Assembly (NCBI GenBank): GCA_002479405.1
Contig: DLMX01000090.1
Location: 18,108 to 24,940 of the forward strand
DNA from: Methylophilaceae bacterium UBA7525
GTDB taxonomy: Bacteria; Pseudomonadota; Gammaproteobacteria; Burkholderiales; Methylophilaceae
DNA length: 6,833 bases
Direction of reading: 5' to 3'
The notes beneath the pieces were generated by a model, which was given only the letters and a program-made list of their open reading frames with translations, was not told the origin of the DNA and did no database searches. Positions 1-6,155 of the stretch are shown piece after piece. Position numbers and translations under genes: made by a program. How positions within the stretch are numbered: position 1 is the stretch's first letter; each line of letters opens with the position of its first letter.

Positions 1-1637
1 CCGCCGGCATCGGTCTTATGCGTGATATCCGGGGAATTGACTTTCATCGCCACCGGAAAACCCAACTGCTGGGCAATCAGCAACGCCTCATTGGGCGAAT
101 GCGCCACCAGAGTCTGCGCCACCGGAATATGAAAGGCAGAGAGCAAGGCCTTGGATTCCATCTCGCTCAGGATCTTGCGCCGCTCCTGCAAGGCACCTTC
201 AATGACCATGCGCGCACCTTCCACATCCGGCTCCAGATGATGCGAGAGCGGCCCTGGCATCTGCATCAGCAGCTTCTGGTTCTGATAGTATGCGCTCAAA
301 TAGGAAAACACTTCGACTGCAGGCTCCGGCGTTCTGAAACTTGGCTTTCTGGCGCGATTGAATGCCGCACGCGACGAATCGACCTGTGCGCCGCCCATCC
401 AGCAGGCAAGAAACGGCTTGCTGTACCGGTTGGAAAGCTCGATAACGGCATTGGCTGCTTCCAGCGGCCTGGTCATCGCCTGCGGTGTCAGTATGGTCAG
501 CACACCATCGACACCCGGATCTTCCAGACAGGCCTGCACCGCATGTTGATAGCGATCAGCCTGCGCATCGCCGATGATATCGACCGGATTGCCGTGCGAC
601 CAAGTGGAGGGCAATGCCTGATTGAGTTTTTCCAGCGTCTCGCCTGAAAGTTCAGCCATCTGCAGCCCGAGGTCGGCCGCACAGTCGGTCGCCATGACGC
701 CGGGGCCACCACCATTGGTAACGATGGCGAGCCGGTTGCCGGTCGGGTGGAAACCGCAGGAAAGCGCCTTGGCGGCAGAAAACAGTTGCGTGATGGTCTG
801 CACGCGGACGACCCCGGCACGCCTGACTGCCGCATCGAAGGCATCATCAGAACCGACCAGCGAGGCCGTATGCGACATCGCTGCACGCGAGGCGACGGCA
901 TGCCGCCCGACCTTGACCAGGATCACCGGCTTGATGCGCGCGGCAGCACGGATGCCGCTCATGAAACTGCGCGCATCGCGTATGCCTTCGATATAAAGCA
1001 GAATGCTCTGGGTTTTGGTGTCCGAAATCAGGTAATCGAGAATCTCGCCGAAATCAATATCGAGCGAAGAACCAAGGGAAACGACACTGGAAAAACCGAC
1101 ATCGTTGGTCTGCGCCCAATCCAGAATCGCCGTGCAGAGCGCCCCGGACTGCGAGATGAAGGCCAGATTGCCGATATTCGCACTACCCTTGTTGAAAGTA
1201 GCATTAAGGCCGATATCCGGTCGCATGACCCCCAGACAATTCGGCCCGATCAGCCGCACACCATAATGTTGCGCGGTTTCCAGCACCTGTCGTTCCAATA
1301 CTTTACCGGTTTCACCGGTCTCACCGAAGCCGGCGGTGATGATGACGGCCGCCCTGACCTGATGCTTGCCGCACTGCTCGATGATATCGGGGACGGTCGC
1401 CGCCGGCGTCGCAATCACCGCCAGTTCGACGGCCTCCTCAATCTGCGCCAACGAGGCACAGGCTTTGATTCCCTGAATTTTCTTGTGCTTGGGATTAACG
1501 GGATAAAGCGCACCTTGATAGCCACTCTGCAACATATTCTGGAACACGATCTGCCCGACAGAATCTGTACGATCACTGGCACCAAACACCGCTACGGATT
1601 TTGGCGCGAAAAGAGGCTTGAGATGGTGCTGGCTCAT
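1..1637 (-). CDS. Acetate-CoA ligase (ADP-forming) / Pat-family acyl-CoA synthetase-like protein, 3' end outside window
   Basis: The first 545 codons are open without a stop and continue past the left edge. From the family, such proteins either make acyl-CoA with ADP formation or, with a C-terminal GNAT domain, act as the lysine acetyltransferase Pat/PatZ; both are cytosolic. Visible parts: an N-terminal CoA-binding Rossmann domain (about 7-135; SVAVFGAS at 14-21, VNPK 47-50, GPNCLG 131-136); a succinyl-CoA-ligase-like domain (about 150-290; ISQSGAL 161-167, SHTAS 255-259); a further CoA-ligase domain (about 300-460; TNGGGPG 307-313, GNPVDIIGDA 349-358); and the start of an ATP-grasp domain (from about 490; HKTDAG 540-545). 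His256 sits where ADP-forming synthetases carry the phosphorylated histidine. The ATG at 1637 gives the usual family N-terminus (MSxHxLxxLF), although no clear Shine-Dalgarno precedes it. Whether a GNAT domain follows cannot be seen, so I give no gene symbol. The family call is firm, the exact activity open. Confidence 0.93.
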   Translation of the reverse strand, partial: MSQHHLKPLFAPKSVAVFGASDRTDSVGQIVFQNMLQSGYQGALYPVNPKHKKIQGIKACASLAQIEEAVELAVIATPAATVPDIIEQCGKHQVRAAVIITAGFGETGETGKVLERQVLETAQHYGVRLIGPNCLGVMRPDIGLNATFNKGSANIGNLAFISQSGALCTAILDWAQTNDVGFSSVVSLGSSLDIDFGEILDYLISDTKTQSILLYIEGIRDARSFMSGIRAAARIKPVILVKVGRHAVASRAAMSHTASLVGSDDAFDAAVRRAGVVRVQTITQLFSAAKALSCGFHPTGNRLAIVTNGGGPGVMATDCAADLGLQMAELSGETLEKLNQALPSTWSHGNPVDIIGDAQADRYQHAVQACLEDPGVDGVLTILTPQAMTRPLEAANAVIELSNRYSKPFLACWMGGAQVDSSRAAFNRARKPSFRTPEPAVEVFSYLSAYYQNQKLLMQMPGPLSHHLEPDVEGARMVIEGALQERRKILSEMESKALLSAFHIPVAQTLVAHSPNEALLIAQQLGFPVAMKVNSPDITHKTDAG

Positions 1638-1657
1638 GGTTGCTGGCTACCGTAATT

Positions 1658-1675
1658 TAAGACAAGCTTATCTTA
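1658..1675. repeat. 18-bp near-perfect palindrome upstream of the acyl-CoA synthetase gene
   Basis: TAAGACAAGCTTATCTTA reads the same on the other strand except for one mismatched pair, and is centred on AAGCTT. It lies 20 bases upstream of the ATG at 1637. It could be an operator for a dimeric regulator or a small hairpin in the leader. I found no convincing sigma70 promoter beside it, so its role is inferred from position only. Confidence 0.5.
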
Positions 1676-1705
1676 GCCTATTGCAGCCAGATTGCCAGAA
1701 ACATG

Positions 1706-1737
1706 AAAAATGCAGCAGCCATGCGAAGATATGGCTG
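1706..1737 (-). terminator. Possible weak terminator of the tRNA operon
   Basis: Read on the minus strand, CAGCCAT (1737-1731) pairs with ATGGCTG (1722-1716) around an 8-base loop, and a run of five T follows at 1710-1706. It lies 32 bases beyond the encoded CCA of tRNA-His, a suitable place for the end of the tRNA operon. The five bases between stem and T-run make it a poor intrinsic terminator, so read-through into the synthetase gene is possible. Confidence 0.35.
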
Positions 1738-1769
1738 GGGAAAAATTCGATACTTGGAATGATGAAAGA

Positions 1770-1846
1770 TGGGGTGGCTGATGGGGCTCGAACCCACGAC
1801 AACTGGAATCACAATCCAGGGCTCTACCAACTGAGCTACAGCCACC
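1770..1846 (-). tRNA. tRNA-His (anticodon GTG)
   Basis: The minus strand folds as a full cloverleaf. The acceptor stem is GTGGCTG/CAGCCAC with the extra G(-1) opposite C73 that marks histidine tRNAs. The D arm is GCTC/GAGC, the anticodon loop TTGTGAT carries GTG, and the T arm holds TTCGAGC. CCA is encoded at 1772-1770. The body resembles the E. coli tRNA-His as I remember it. It is the last gene of a three-tRNA operon, 26 bases after tRNA-Arg. Confidence 0.97.
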
Positions 1847-1872
1847 ACTGAAACTGATGAACATCAGAAACT

Positions 1873-1949
1873 TGGCCTGCCCGACAGGAATCGAACCTGT
1901 AACCCCCAGCTTAGAAGGCTGGTGCTCTATCCGATTGAGCTACGGGCAG
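1873..1949 (-). tRNA. tRNA-Arg (anticodon TCT)
   Basis: The minus strand folds as a cloverleaf with acceptor stem CTGCCCG/CGGGCAG, D arm GCTC/GAGC, anticodon stem CCAGC/GCTGG and a loop carrying TCT (reads AGA, and AGG by wobble). The T arm is ACAGG/CCTGT with loop TTCGATT. The discriminator is G73 and CCA is encoded at 1875-1873. It is the middle gene of the operon, 34 bases after tRNA-Pro. Confidence 0.97.
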
Positions 1950-1983
1950 ATTGTCGGGCAATCTAGACTAACTTCAAAAAATC

Positions 1984-2060
1984 TGGTCGGGGTGGAGAGA
2001 TTCGAACTCCCGACATCCTGCTCCCAAAGCAGGCGCGCTACCAGACTACGCTACACCCCG
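1984..2060 (-). tRNA. tRNA-Pro (anticodon TGG)
   Basis: The minus strand folds as a cloverleaf with acceptor stem CGGGGTG/CACCCCG, discriminator A73 and encoded CCA at 1986-1984. The anticodon stem is CCTGC/GCAGG, with loop TTTGGGA carrying TGG. The 5' C1-G72 pair is the unusual first pair typical of bacterial proline tRNAs. It is the first gene of the operon; its mature 5' end lies only 9 bases after the promoter's -10 hexamer, so the leader removed by RNase P would be a few bases long. Confidence 0.97.
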
Positions 2061-2069
2061 AGGGCGAGA

Positions 2070-2098
2070 AATATATCCGAAACCGAGCCTCAGGTCAA
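2070..2098 (-). promoter_or_regulatory. Sigma70 promoter of the Pro-Arg-His tRNA operon
   Basis: On the minus strand TTGACC (2098-2093) and TATATT (2075-2070) are 17 bases apart, close to the sigma70 consensus. The bases between the -10 and the tRNA are TCTCGCCCT, a C/G-containing discriminator of the type found at stable-RNA promoters under ppGpp/DksA control. The spacing and the position just before tRNA-Pro support the call; stringent control is inferred. Confidence 0.8.
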
Positions 2099-2136
2099 TT
2101 CTAATCTACAAGATAGTCGGTTTAATTATCATACCC

Positions 2137-2145
2137 TGCTAAAAT
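2137..2145 (+). promoter_or_regulatory. Extended -10 promoter for folD
   Basis: TGCTAAAAT fits the extended -10 pattern TGnTAnAAT. No good -35 hexamer lies 16-18 bases upstream, which an extended -10 can partly replace. Transcription would start near 2152, leaving a leader of about 19 bases before the ATG at 2171. It is divergent from the tRNA promoter, whose -35 ends at 2098. Confidence 0.5.
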
Positions 2146-2170
2146 AATGGTTTTTGCACACGCTCAACAT

Positions 2171-3034
2171 ATGTCAGCTCAAATCATAAACGGCAAAGCC
2201 ATCGCAGAACAAATGCTCGCCCGATTGAAGTCACAAGTCGATGACCGCATCGCCCAGGGAAAGCGCGCGCCATCACTTGCCGTCATATTGATTGGAGCAG
2301 ACCCGGCTTCTGCAATCTATGTGCGCAACAAGCGGCTGGCCTGCGAAAAAGTGGGCATACGCTCCATCTCTTATGACTTGCCTGCCAGCACCACGGAAGC
2401 CGAATTATTCGCACTGATCGATGAACTGAATGCCGACACTTCCATAGACGGCATTCTGGTACAGGCACCGTTGCCGCCGCAGATCGATGAGAAGCGCATC
2501 ATCGAAGCCATCAGCGCCGAAAAGGATGTCGACGGCTTCCACCCCTACAACATCGGCAGACTGGCCGTACGGCAACCCACATTGCGCTCCTGCACTCCTT
2601 TCGGTGTCATCAAGATGCTGGAGAGCGAGGGGCTGAAACCACTGGGCATGGATGCCGTGGTTGTCGGCGTGTCGAATCATGTCGGCCGCCCCATGGTACT
2701 GGAGCTCCTGCTGGCCGGTTGCACAGTCACCGGCTGCCACCGTCACACCAAGGATCTGGCAGCGAACGTTGCCCGCGCCGATATCGTCGTCGCAGCTGCC
2801 GGCAAACCCGGCCTGATCAAAGGTGAATGGATCAAACCCGGCGCCATCGTCATTGATATCGGCATCAACCGGCTGGCCGATGGCAGCCTGTGCGGCGATG
2901 TGGAATTTGCCGTAGCGAAGGAACGTGCCGGCTGGATCACCCCCGTACCGGGCGGCGTTGGCCCCATGACCGTTGCAACCCTGATGGAAAATACCTTGCT
3001 GGCGCAGACTTTGCACGAATCATCAGTATCTTAG
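2171..3034 (+). CDS. folD: Bifunctional methylenetetrahydrofolate dehydrogenase (NADP+)/methenyltetrahydrofolate cyclohydrolase FolD
   Basis: FolD interconverts 5,10-methylene-, 5,10-methenyl- and 10-formyl-tetrahydrofolate in the cytosol and supplies one-carbon units for purines and formyl-Met-tRNA. The product has 287 residues (E. coli 288). The catalytic residues fall at E. coli positions: Tyr50 and Lys54 in IYVRNK, Gln98 in DGILVQ, Asp121 in EKDVDGFHP. The nucleotide-binding stretch is VVVGVSNHVGRPM (163-175), and the C-terminal signature PVPGGVGPMTVAT spans 258-270. I chose the ATG at 2171 because it gives the family N-terminus (MSAQIINGKAIA). An in-frame ATG at 2147 would add eight residues but lies upstream of the likely transcription start. 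Neither start has a good Shine-Dalgarno. dksA follows 122 bases later on the same strand with no intrinsic terminator between, so co-transcription is possible. Identity is near certain. Confidence 0.97.
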   Translation: MSAQIINGKAIAEQMLARLKSQVDDRIAQGKRAPSLAVILIGADPASAIYVRNKRLACEKVGIRSISYDLPASTTEAELFALIDELNADTSIDGILVQAPLPPQIDEKRIIEAISAEKDVDGFHPYNIGRLAVRQPTLRSCTPFGVIKMLESEGLKPLGMDAVVVGVSNHVGRPMVLELLLAGCTVTGCHRHTKDLAANVARADIVVAAAGKPGLIKGEWIKPGAIVIDIGINRLADGSLCGDVEFAVAKERAGWITPVPGGVGPMTVATLMENTLLAQTLHESSVS

Positions 3035-3040
3035 GTAAAG

Positions 3041-3069
3041 TTGCTAGCAAAATACAGGCTGGACATTAT
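3041..3069 (+). promoter_or_regulatory. Candidate promoter for dksA
   Basis: TTGCTA (3041-3046) and CATTAT (3064-3069) are 17 bases apart, giving a start near 3076 and a leader of about 80 bases. The -35 overlaps the perfect 10-bp palindrome TTGCTAGCAA (3041-3050), which could be an operator or chance. A second option, TTGCGC at 3087-3092 with TTAACG at 3109, matches less well. The assignment is tentative. Confidence 0.35.
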
Positions 3070-3130
3070 TCCCAATCGTAGTAAACTTGCGCCTGCTTTA
3101 TTTTTCTGTTAACGCTGATTTTATCGAAAA

Positions 3131-3146
3131 CGAGGCTGCGGCCTCG
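3131..3146 (+). promoter_or_regulatory. Stem-loop in the dksA leader, next to the start codon
   Basis: CGAGGC (3131-3136) pairs perfectly with GCCTCG (3141-3146) around the tetraloop TGCG. The stem ends 10 bases before the dksA ATG, in or beside the ribosome-binding region. No U-run follows, so it is not a terminator. The palindrome CTCGCGAG (3143-3150) offers a competing fold. An effect on dksA translation is inferred from position. Confidence 0.5.
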
Positions 3147-3156
3147 CGAGACCATA

Positions 3157-3579
3157 ATGGCTGACGTAATCACTAAACACTTTACTCCTTACGAACCGAA
3201 AGCCGGTGAGGAGTACATGAATGAAAAGCAACTCAACCATTTCCGTCAGATTCTCAATGACTGGAAAGCAGAGCTGAGTGACGATATCGACCGTACGGTG
3301 CACACCATGCAAGACGAAGTCACCATGTTTGCCGACCCTAATGATCGCGCAAGCCAGGAGTCCGACATGGCTCTGGAACTGCGCAATCGCGACCGCGAAC
3401 GCAAACTGATCAAAAAAATCGACGACACACTGAACAAGATTGATTCCGGCGAATACGGCTACTGCAACAGCTGCGGCGTCGAGATTGGCCTCAGACGCCT
3501 GGAAGCTCGTCCTACCGCCACCCAGTGCATCGACTGCAAGACTCTGGACGAAATCCGCGAAAAACAGGTGGCAAAGTAA
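3157..3579 (+). CDS. dksA: RNA polymerase-binding transcription factor DksA
   Basis: DksA enters the secondary channel of RNA polymerase and, with ppGpp, lowers stable-RNA transcription and raises that of amino-acid genes. The 140 residues contain every key element. A short N-terminal part is followed by a coiled coil (about 24-100) whose tip has DPNDRASQ with Asp60 and Asp63, matching E. coli Asp71 and Asp74. Then comes the conserved LELRNRDRERKLIKKI segment (73-88), and a zinc finger with Cys103, Cys106, Cys124 and Cys127 (CNSC and CIDC). The N-terminus is 11 residues shorter than in E. coli. The ATG at 3157 is the only usable start, as a stop lies in frame at 3082 and the next ATG (3217) is inside the conserved GEEYMNE segment. 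The Shine-Dalgarno is weak, and a stem-loop sits just before the start. The gene ends facing pnp, with a shared terminator between them. Confidence 0.98.
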   Translation: MADVITKHFTPYEPKAGEEYMNEKQLNHFRQILNDWKAELSDDIDRTVHTMQDEVTMFADPNDRASQESDMALELRNRDRERKLIKKIDDTLNKIDSGEYGYCNSCGVEIGLRRLEARPTATQCIDCKTLDEIREKQVAK

Positions 3580-3600
3580 TTTGCACCTGCTTTCAGAGTA

Positions 3601-3626
3601 GGCTAATGCGCGTAGCGCGTTATGCC
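3601..3626. repeat. Imperfect GC-rich palindrome after dksA
   Basis: The arms GGCTAATGCGCG and CGCGTTATGCC pair imperfectly around TAG, with CGCG/CGCG (3609-3612 and 3616-3619) at the core. It begins 22 bases after the dksA stop and lacks a T-run, so it is not an intrinsic terminator. Its layout recalls dispersed REP-like or MITE-like palindromes of proteobacteria, but only one copy is visible. The rest of the gap 3580-3795 shows no recognisable gene or RNA. Confidence 0.4.
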
Positions 3627-3795
3627 GGAACTAAAAGCTCATTCTACGCCTGCATAGCAGGGTTTATCGTAGCTGGAAGCCGCTTTAATTTGCGCCACCA
3701 GTTTTCGATGCAGACTTACGCACGTCGTGTGTTACATCAGAAACAAAAAGCGGTAATCGAAGCAAAAGCGACCAAACTCATATAGTCAAGCACCA

Positions 3796-3829
3796 ATAAA
3801 AAAGCCCGCAGATGCGGGCTTTTTTATTT
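3796..3829. terminator. Bidirectional intrinsic terminator between dksA and pnp
   Basis: AGCCCGC (3803-3809) pairs with GCGGGCT (3814-3820) around AGAT. An A-tract (3798-3803) precedes the stem and a T-tract (3820-3825) follows it, so the structure works on either strand. On the minus strand it lies just beyond the pnp stop at 3840; on the plus strand it ends the dksA transcript about 220 bases after its stop. This is a textbook Rho-independent terminator for two convergent genes. Confidence 0.92.
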
Positions 3830-3839
3830 CAACCAGGAC

Positions 3840-5972
3840 TTACTCTGCTGGCTGCTCGGCTTCCGCCTTGTCTTCAACCACAGGCGGATCGATCAATGCT
3901 TTCATACTCAGGCGTACACGGCCCTTTTCGTCGGCTTCCACCACCTTGACCTTCACAACCTGGCCTTCCTTGAGGAAGTCGGAAACAGCGTTCACGCGCT
4001 GATGCGCGATTTGCGAGATGTGCAGCAAACCATCCTTGCCTGGCAGCAAGGAAACGATCGCGCCGAAGTCCAGCAACTTGATGACCGTGCCTTCATAGCT
4101 CTGGCCGATCTCGACTTCAGCCGTGATGGCTTCGATGCGCTTCTTCGCCTCTTCACCAGCCTCGGCACTGACACAACCGATCTTGATGGTACCGTCATCT
4201 TCGATATCAATGGTCGCACCGGTTTCCTCGGTCAGCGCACGGATCACCGCACCGCCTTTGCCGATCACGTCACGGATCTTCTCCGGATTGATCTTCATGG
4301 TAATGATGCGTGGTGCAAATGCCGACAGTTCCTTGCTGCCATCACCGACCGCTTCCTTCATCAGACCGAGGATGTGCATACGACCCTCCTTGGCCTGCGC
4401 CAGGGCGACCTGCATGATTTCCTTGGTGATGCCGGTAATCTTGATGTCCATCTGTAGCGCAGTCACACCTTCTTCAGTGCCGGCCACCTTGAAGTCCATG
4501 TCGCCGAGGTGATCTTCATCACCCAGGATATCGGTCAGCACGGCAACGCGATTGCCTTCCTTGATCAGGCCCATGGCCACACCGGCGACCGGCGCCTTGA
4601 TTGGCACACCGGCATCGATCAGGGCCAAAGTGCCGCCGCAAACTGACGCCATGGAGCTGGAACCGTTGGATTCAGTGATTTCCGATACCAGACGGAAGGT
4701 ATAGCCAAAATCTTCCTGGCTGGGCAACACTGCCACCAGTGCACGCTTGGCCAAACGACCGTGACCGATTTCACGACGCTTCGGCGTACCGACGCGACCG
4801 GTTTCACCGGTACAGTATGGCGGGAAATTGTAATGCAGCATGAAACGGTCTTTGTACTCGCCCTGCAATGCGTCGATGATCTGCTCATCACGGCCAGTAC
4901 CCAGTGTAGCCACCACGATCGCCTGTGTTTCACCGCGCGTGAACAGCGCAGAACCGTGAGTGCGCGGCAGTACGCCGGTACGGATATTGATAGGTCGTAC
5001 GGTGCGGGTATCGCGACCGTCGATCCGTGGCTCACCGTTCAGGATCTGGCTACGAACCGTCTTGGCTTCCAGATTGAAGAATTCCGTCTTGATCTTGTTG
5101 GCTTCTTCGGTTGAGGTTGCTTCCGTGATCAGTTCGGCAAAAACGCGATTGCGGATATCATCCAGTTTGGCTGAACGTTCGCTTTTAGCCTTGATTTTGA
5201 AGGCTTCATTGATATCAGCAGCGGCCATTGCGGTCATTTTTTCAATCAGCGCAGTATCCTGCTCCGGAGGTGTCCAGTCCCATGCTTCCTTACCGGCTTC
5301 TGCAGCCAGTTCGTTGATGGCATTGATCACGGCCTGCATTTGTTCATGGCCAAAAACGACAGAACCCAGCATGACGTCTTCCGGCAGTTCGCGCGCTTCC
5401 GATTCCACCATCATGACAGCCTTGTCGGTTGCTGCGATTACCAAATCCAGTTCGGAGTCCTTCATCTGGCTGGCAGTTGGATTCAGCACATACTCACCAT
5501 TCAGGTAACCGACACGGGCAGCACCCAGCGGGCCATAGAACGGGATACCGGAAATGGCCATTGCAGCGGAAGCACCGATAATGGCGGGAATGTCGGAATC
5601 GATTTCCGGGTCGGAAGACATGACAGTCGCCACGATCTGCACTTCGTTATAAAAGGCTTCCGGAAACAGCGGACGCAAAGGGCGATCAATCAGACGGGAA
5701 GTCAGAATCTCTTTCTCTGATGGGCGGCCTTCGCGCTTGAAGAAACCACCGGGAATCTTGCCGGCAGCATAGGTTTTTTCCTGATAATCTACGGTCAGCG
5801 GGAAGAAATCCTGACCGGCTTTTACATCACGTTTGCCTACTACGGTAACCAGCACAACAGTATCACCATAACTTACCATCACAGCGCCATCGGCCTGACG
5901 AGCAATCTCGCCGGTTTCCAGAGTGAGCTCATGCGCACCGTACTGTATGGTCTTCGTCACTTTATTAAACAT
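3840..5972 (-). CDS. pnp: Polyribonucleotide nucleotidyltransferase (PNPase)
   Basis: PNPase degrades RNA 3' to 5' by phosphorolysis, can also add 3' tails, and acts in the cytosol as a trimer, often with the degradosome. The 710 residues (E. coli 711) show the full architecture. RNase PH-like domain 1 (about 10-145) has the RNA-binding FFKREGR loop (77-83). A helical linker (about 150-300) is followed by RNase PH-like domain 2 (about 325-545) with the phosphate-site ESNGSSS (434-440) and the acidic DILGDEDHLGDMD (481-493), including the catalytic Asp. A KH domain has GKGG at 571-574, and an S1 domain spans about 622-690. A short acidic tail follows. The start at 5972 is supported by AGAGGA six bases before the ATG. 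The gene follows rpsO after a 183-base spacer full of hairpins, where I see no good promoter, so it is probably expressed by read-through from rpsO plus processing. Every key residue is present. Confidence 0.99.
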   Translation of the reverse strand: MFNKVTKTIQYGAHELTLETGEIARQADGAVMVSYGDTVVLVTVVGKRDVKAGQDFFPLTVDYQEKTYAAGKIPGGFFKREGRPSEKEILTSRLIDRPLRPLFPEAFYNEVQIVATVMSSDPEIDSDIPAIIGASAAMAISGIPFYGPLGAARVGYLNGEYVLNPTASQMKDSELDLVIAATDKAVMMVESEARELPEDVMLGSVVFGHEQMQAVINAINELAAEAGKEAWDWTPPEQDTALIEKMTAMAAADINEAFKIKAKSERSAKLDDIRNRVFAELITEATSTEEANKIKTEFFNLEAKTVRSQILNGEPRIDGRDTRTVRPINIRTGVLPRTHGSALFTRGETQAIVVATLGTGRDEQIIDALQGEYKDRFMLHYNFPPYCTGETGRVGTPKRREIGHGRLAKRALVAVLPSQEDFGYTFRLVSEITESNGSSSMASVCGGTLALIDAGVPIKAPVAGVAMGLIKEGNRVAVLTDILGDEDHLGDMDFKVAGTEEGVTALQMDIKITGITKEIMQVALAQAKEGRMHILGLMKEAVGDGSKELSAFAPRIITMKINPEKIRDVIGKGGAVIRALTEETGATIDIEDDGTIKIGCVSAEAGEEAKKRIEAITAEVEIGQSYEGTVIKLLDFGAIVSLLPGKDGLLHISQIAHQRVNAVSDFLKEGQVVKVKVVEADEKGRVRLSMKALIDPPVVEDKAEAEQPAE

Positions 5973-6004
5973 TTTCTATCCTCTTCTCTACTATCTACAC
6001 AATG

Positions 6005-6054
6005 CACTCTTACTGTTCTAGAGTGTTCTCAGCAAGCAGGTATTTTCAAATACC
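6005..6054 (-). promoter_or_regulatory. Two small inverted repeats in the pnp leader
   Basis: GGTATTT/AAATACC (6039-6045 and 6048-6054) is a perfect 7-bp inverted repeat separated by only two bases. CACTCT/AGAGTG (6005-6010 and 6020-6025) is a 6-bp stem with a 9-base loop. Both lie downstream of the large hairpin and upstream of the pnp ribosome-binding site. In E. coli the pnp leader is cut by RNase III and then used by PNPase to repress itself; a similar role here is inferred. Confidence 0.45.
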
Positions 6055-6061
6055 GTCCAAC

Positions 6062-6112
6062 AAAAAAGCCGAAAGCATCGCTCAACGTATGTTGATGCGA
6101 TGCTTTCGGCTT
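6062..6112 (-). terminator. Long hairpin with U-run between rpsO and pnp (terminator and/or RNase III site)
   Basis: On the minus strand AAGCCGAAAGCATCGC (6112-6097) pairs perfectly with GCGATGCTTTCGGCTT (6081-6066). After one bulged A the helix continues as TCAAC/GTTGA (6095-6091 and 6086-6082) closed by the loop ATAC, 21 pairs in all. Six T follow the stem (6067-6062), the first two also being its last paired bases, as in an intrinsic terminator on this strand only. It lies 43 bases after the rpsO stop. The helix is longer than a usual terminator and near the length RNase III prefers. Confidence 0.85.
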
Positions 6113-6119
6113 GATATCA

Positions 6120-6149
6120 ATTCACAAAAATAACGACGGTCTTGTGAAT
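6120..6149 (-). repeat. Second inverted repeat just after rpsO
   Basis: ATTCACAA (6120-6127) and TTGTGAAT (6142-6149) are perfect 8-bp complements around a 14-base loop. The hairpin begins 6 bases past the rpsO stop codon and stands directly before the 21-bp hairpin. It may protect the rpsO 3' end or form part of a processing region; there is no separate evidence for a function. Confidence 0.5.
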
Positions 6150-6155
6150 ATCGAA

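Noticed and set aside
747..1655. 302-codon open frame on the plus strand
   Set aside because: It lies antisense to the well-supported acyl-CoA synthetase gene. Its translation is rich in Arg, Asp and His with no recognisable family, as expected of a shadow frame.
1618..2147. Open frames running through the tRNA cluster on both strands
   Set aside because: They cross three clear tRNA cloverleaves. Fragments such as GVERFELPTSCSQSRRATRLRYTP are well-known false proteins from translated antisense tRNA genes.
2405..3016. 203-codon open frame on the minus strand
   Set aside because: It is antisense to folD, whose catalytic residues are all in place, and its translation shows no recognisable domain.
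3217..3579. Alternative dksA start at 3217 with GAGGAG just upstream
   Set aside because: The GAGGAG encodes the conserved GEEYMNE segment, stands only three bases from the ATG, and starting there would drop conserved N-terminal residues.
3606..3785. Short open frame after dksA, starting at the ATG in the palindrome (59 residues)
   Set aside because: It has no Shine-Dalgarno, its start is inside a hairpin, and the translation resembles nothing I know. Most likely a chance frame.
4002..5720. Several plus-strand open frames of 117-182 codons opposite pnp
   Set aside because: They are antisense shadows of a full-length PNPase with intact domains.
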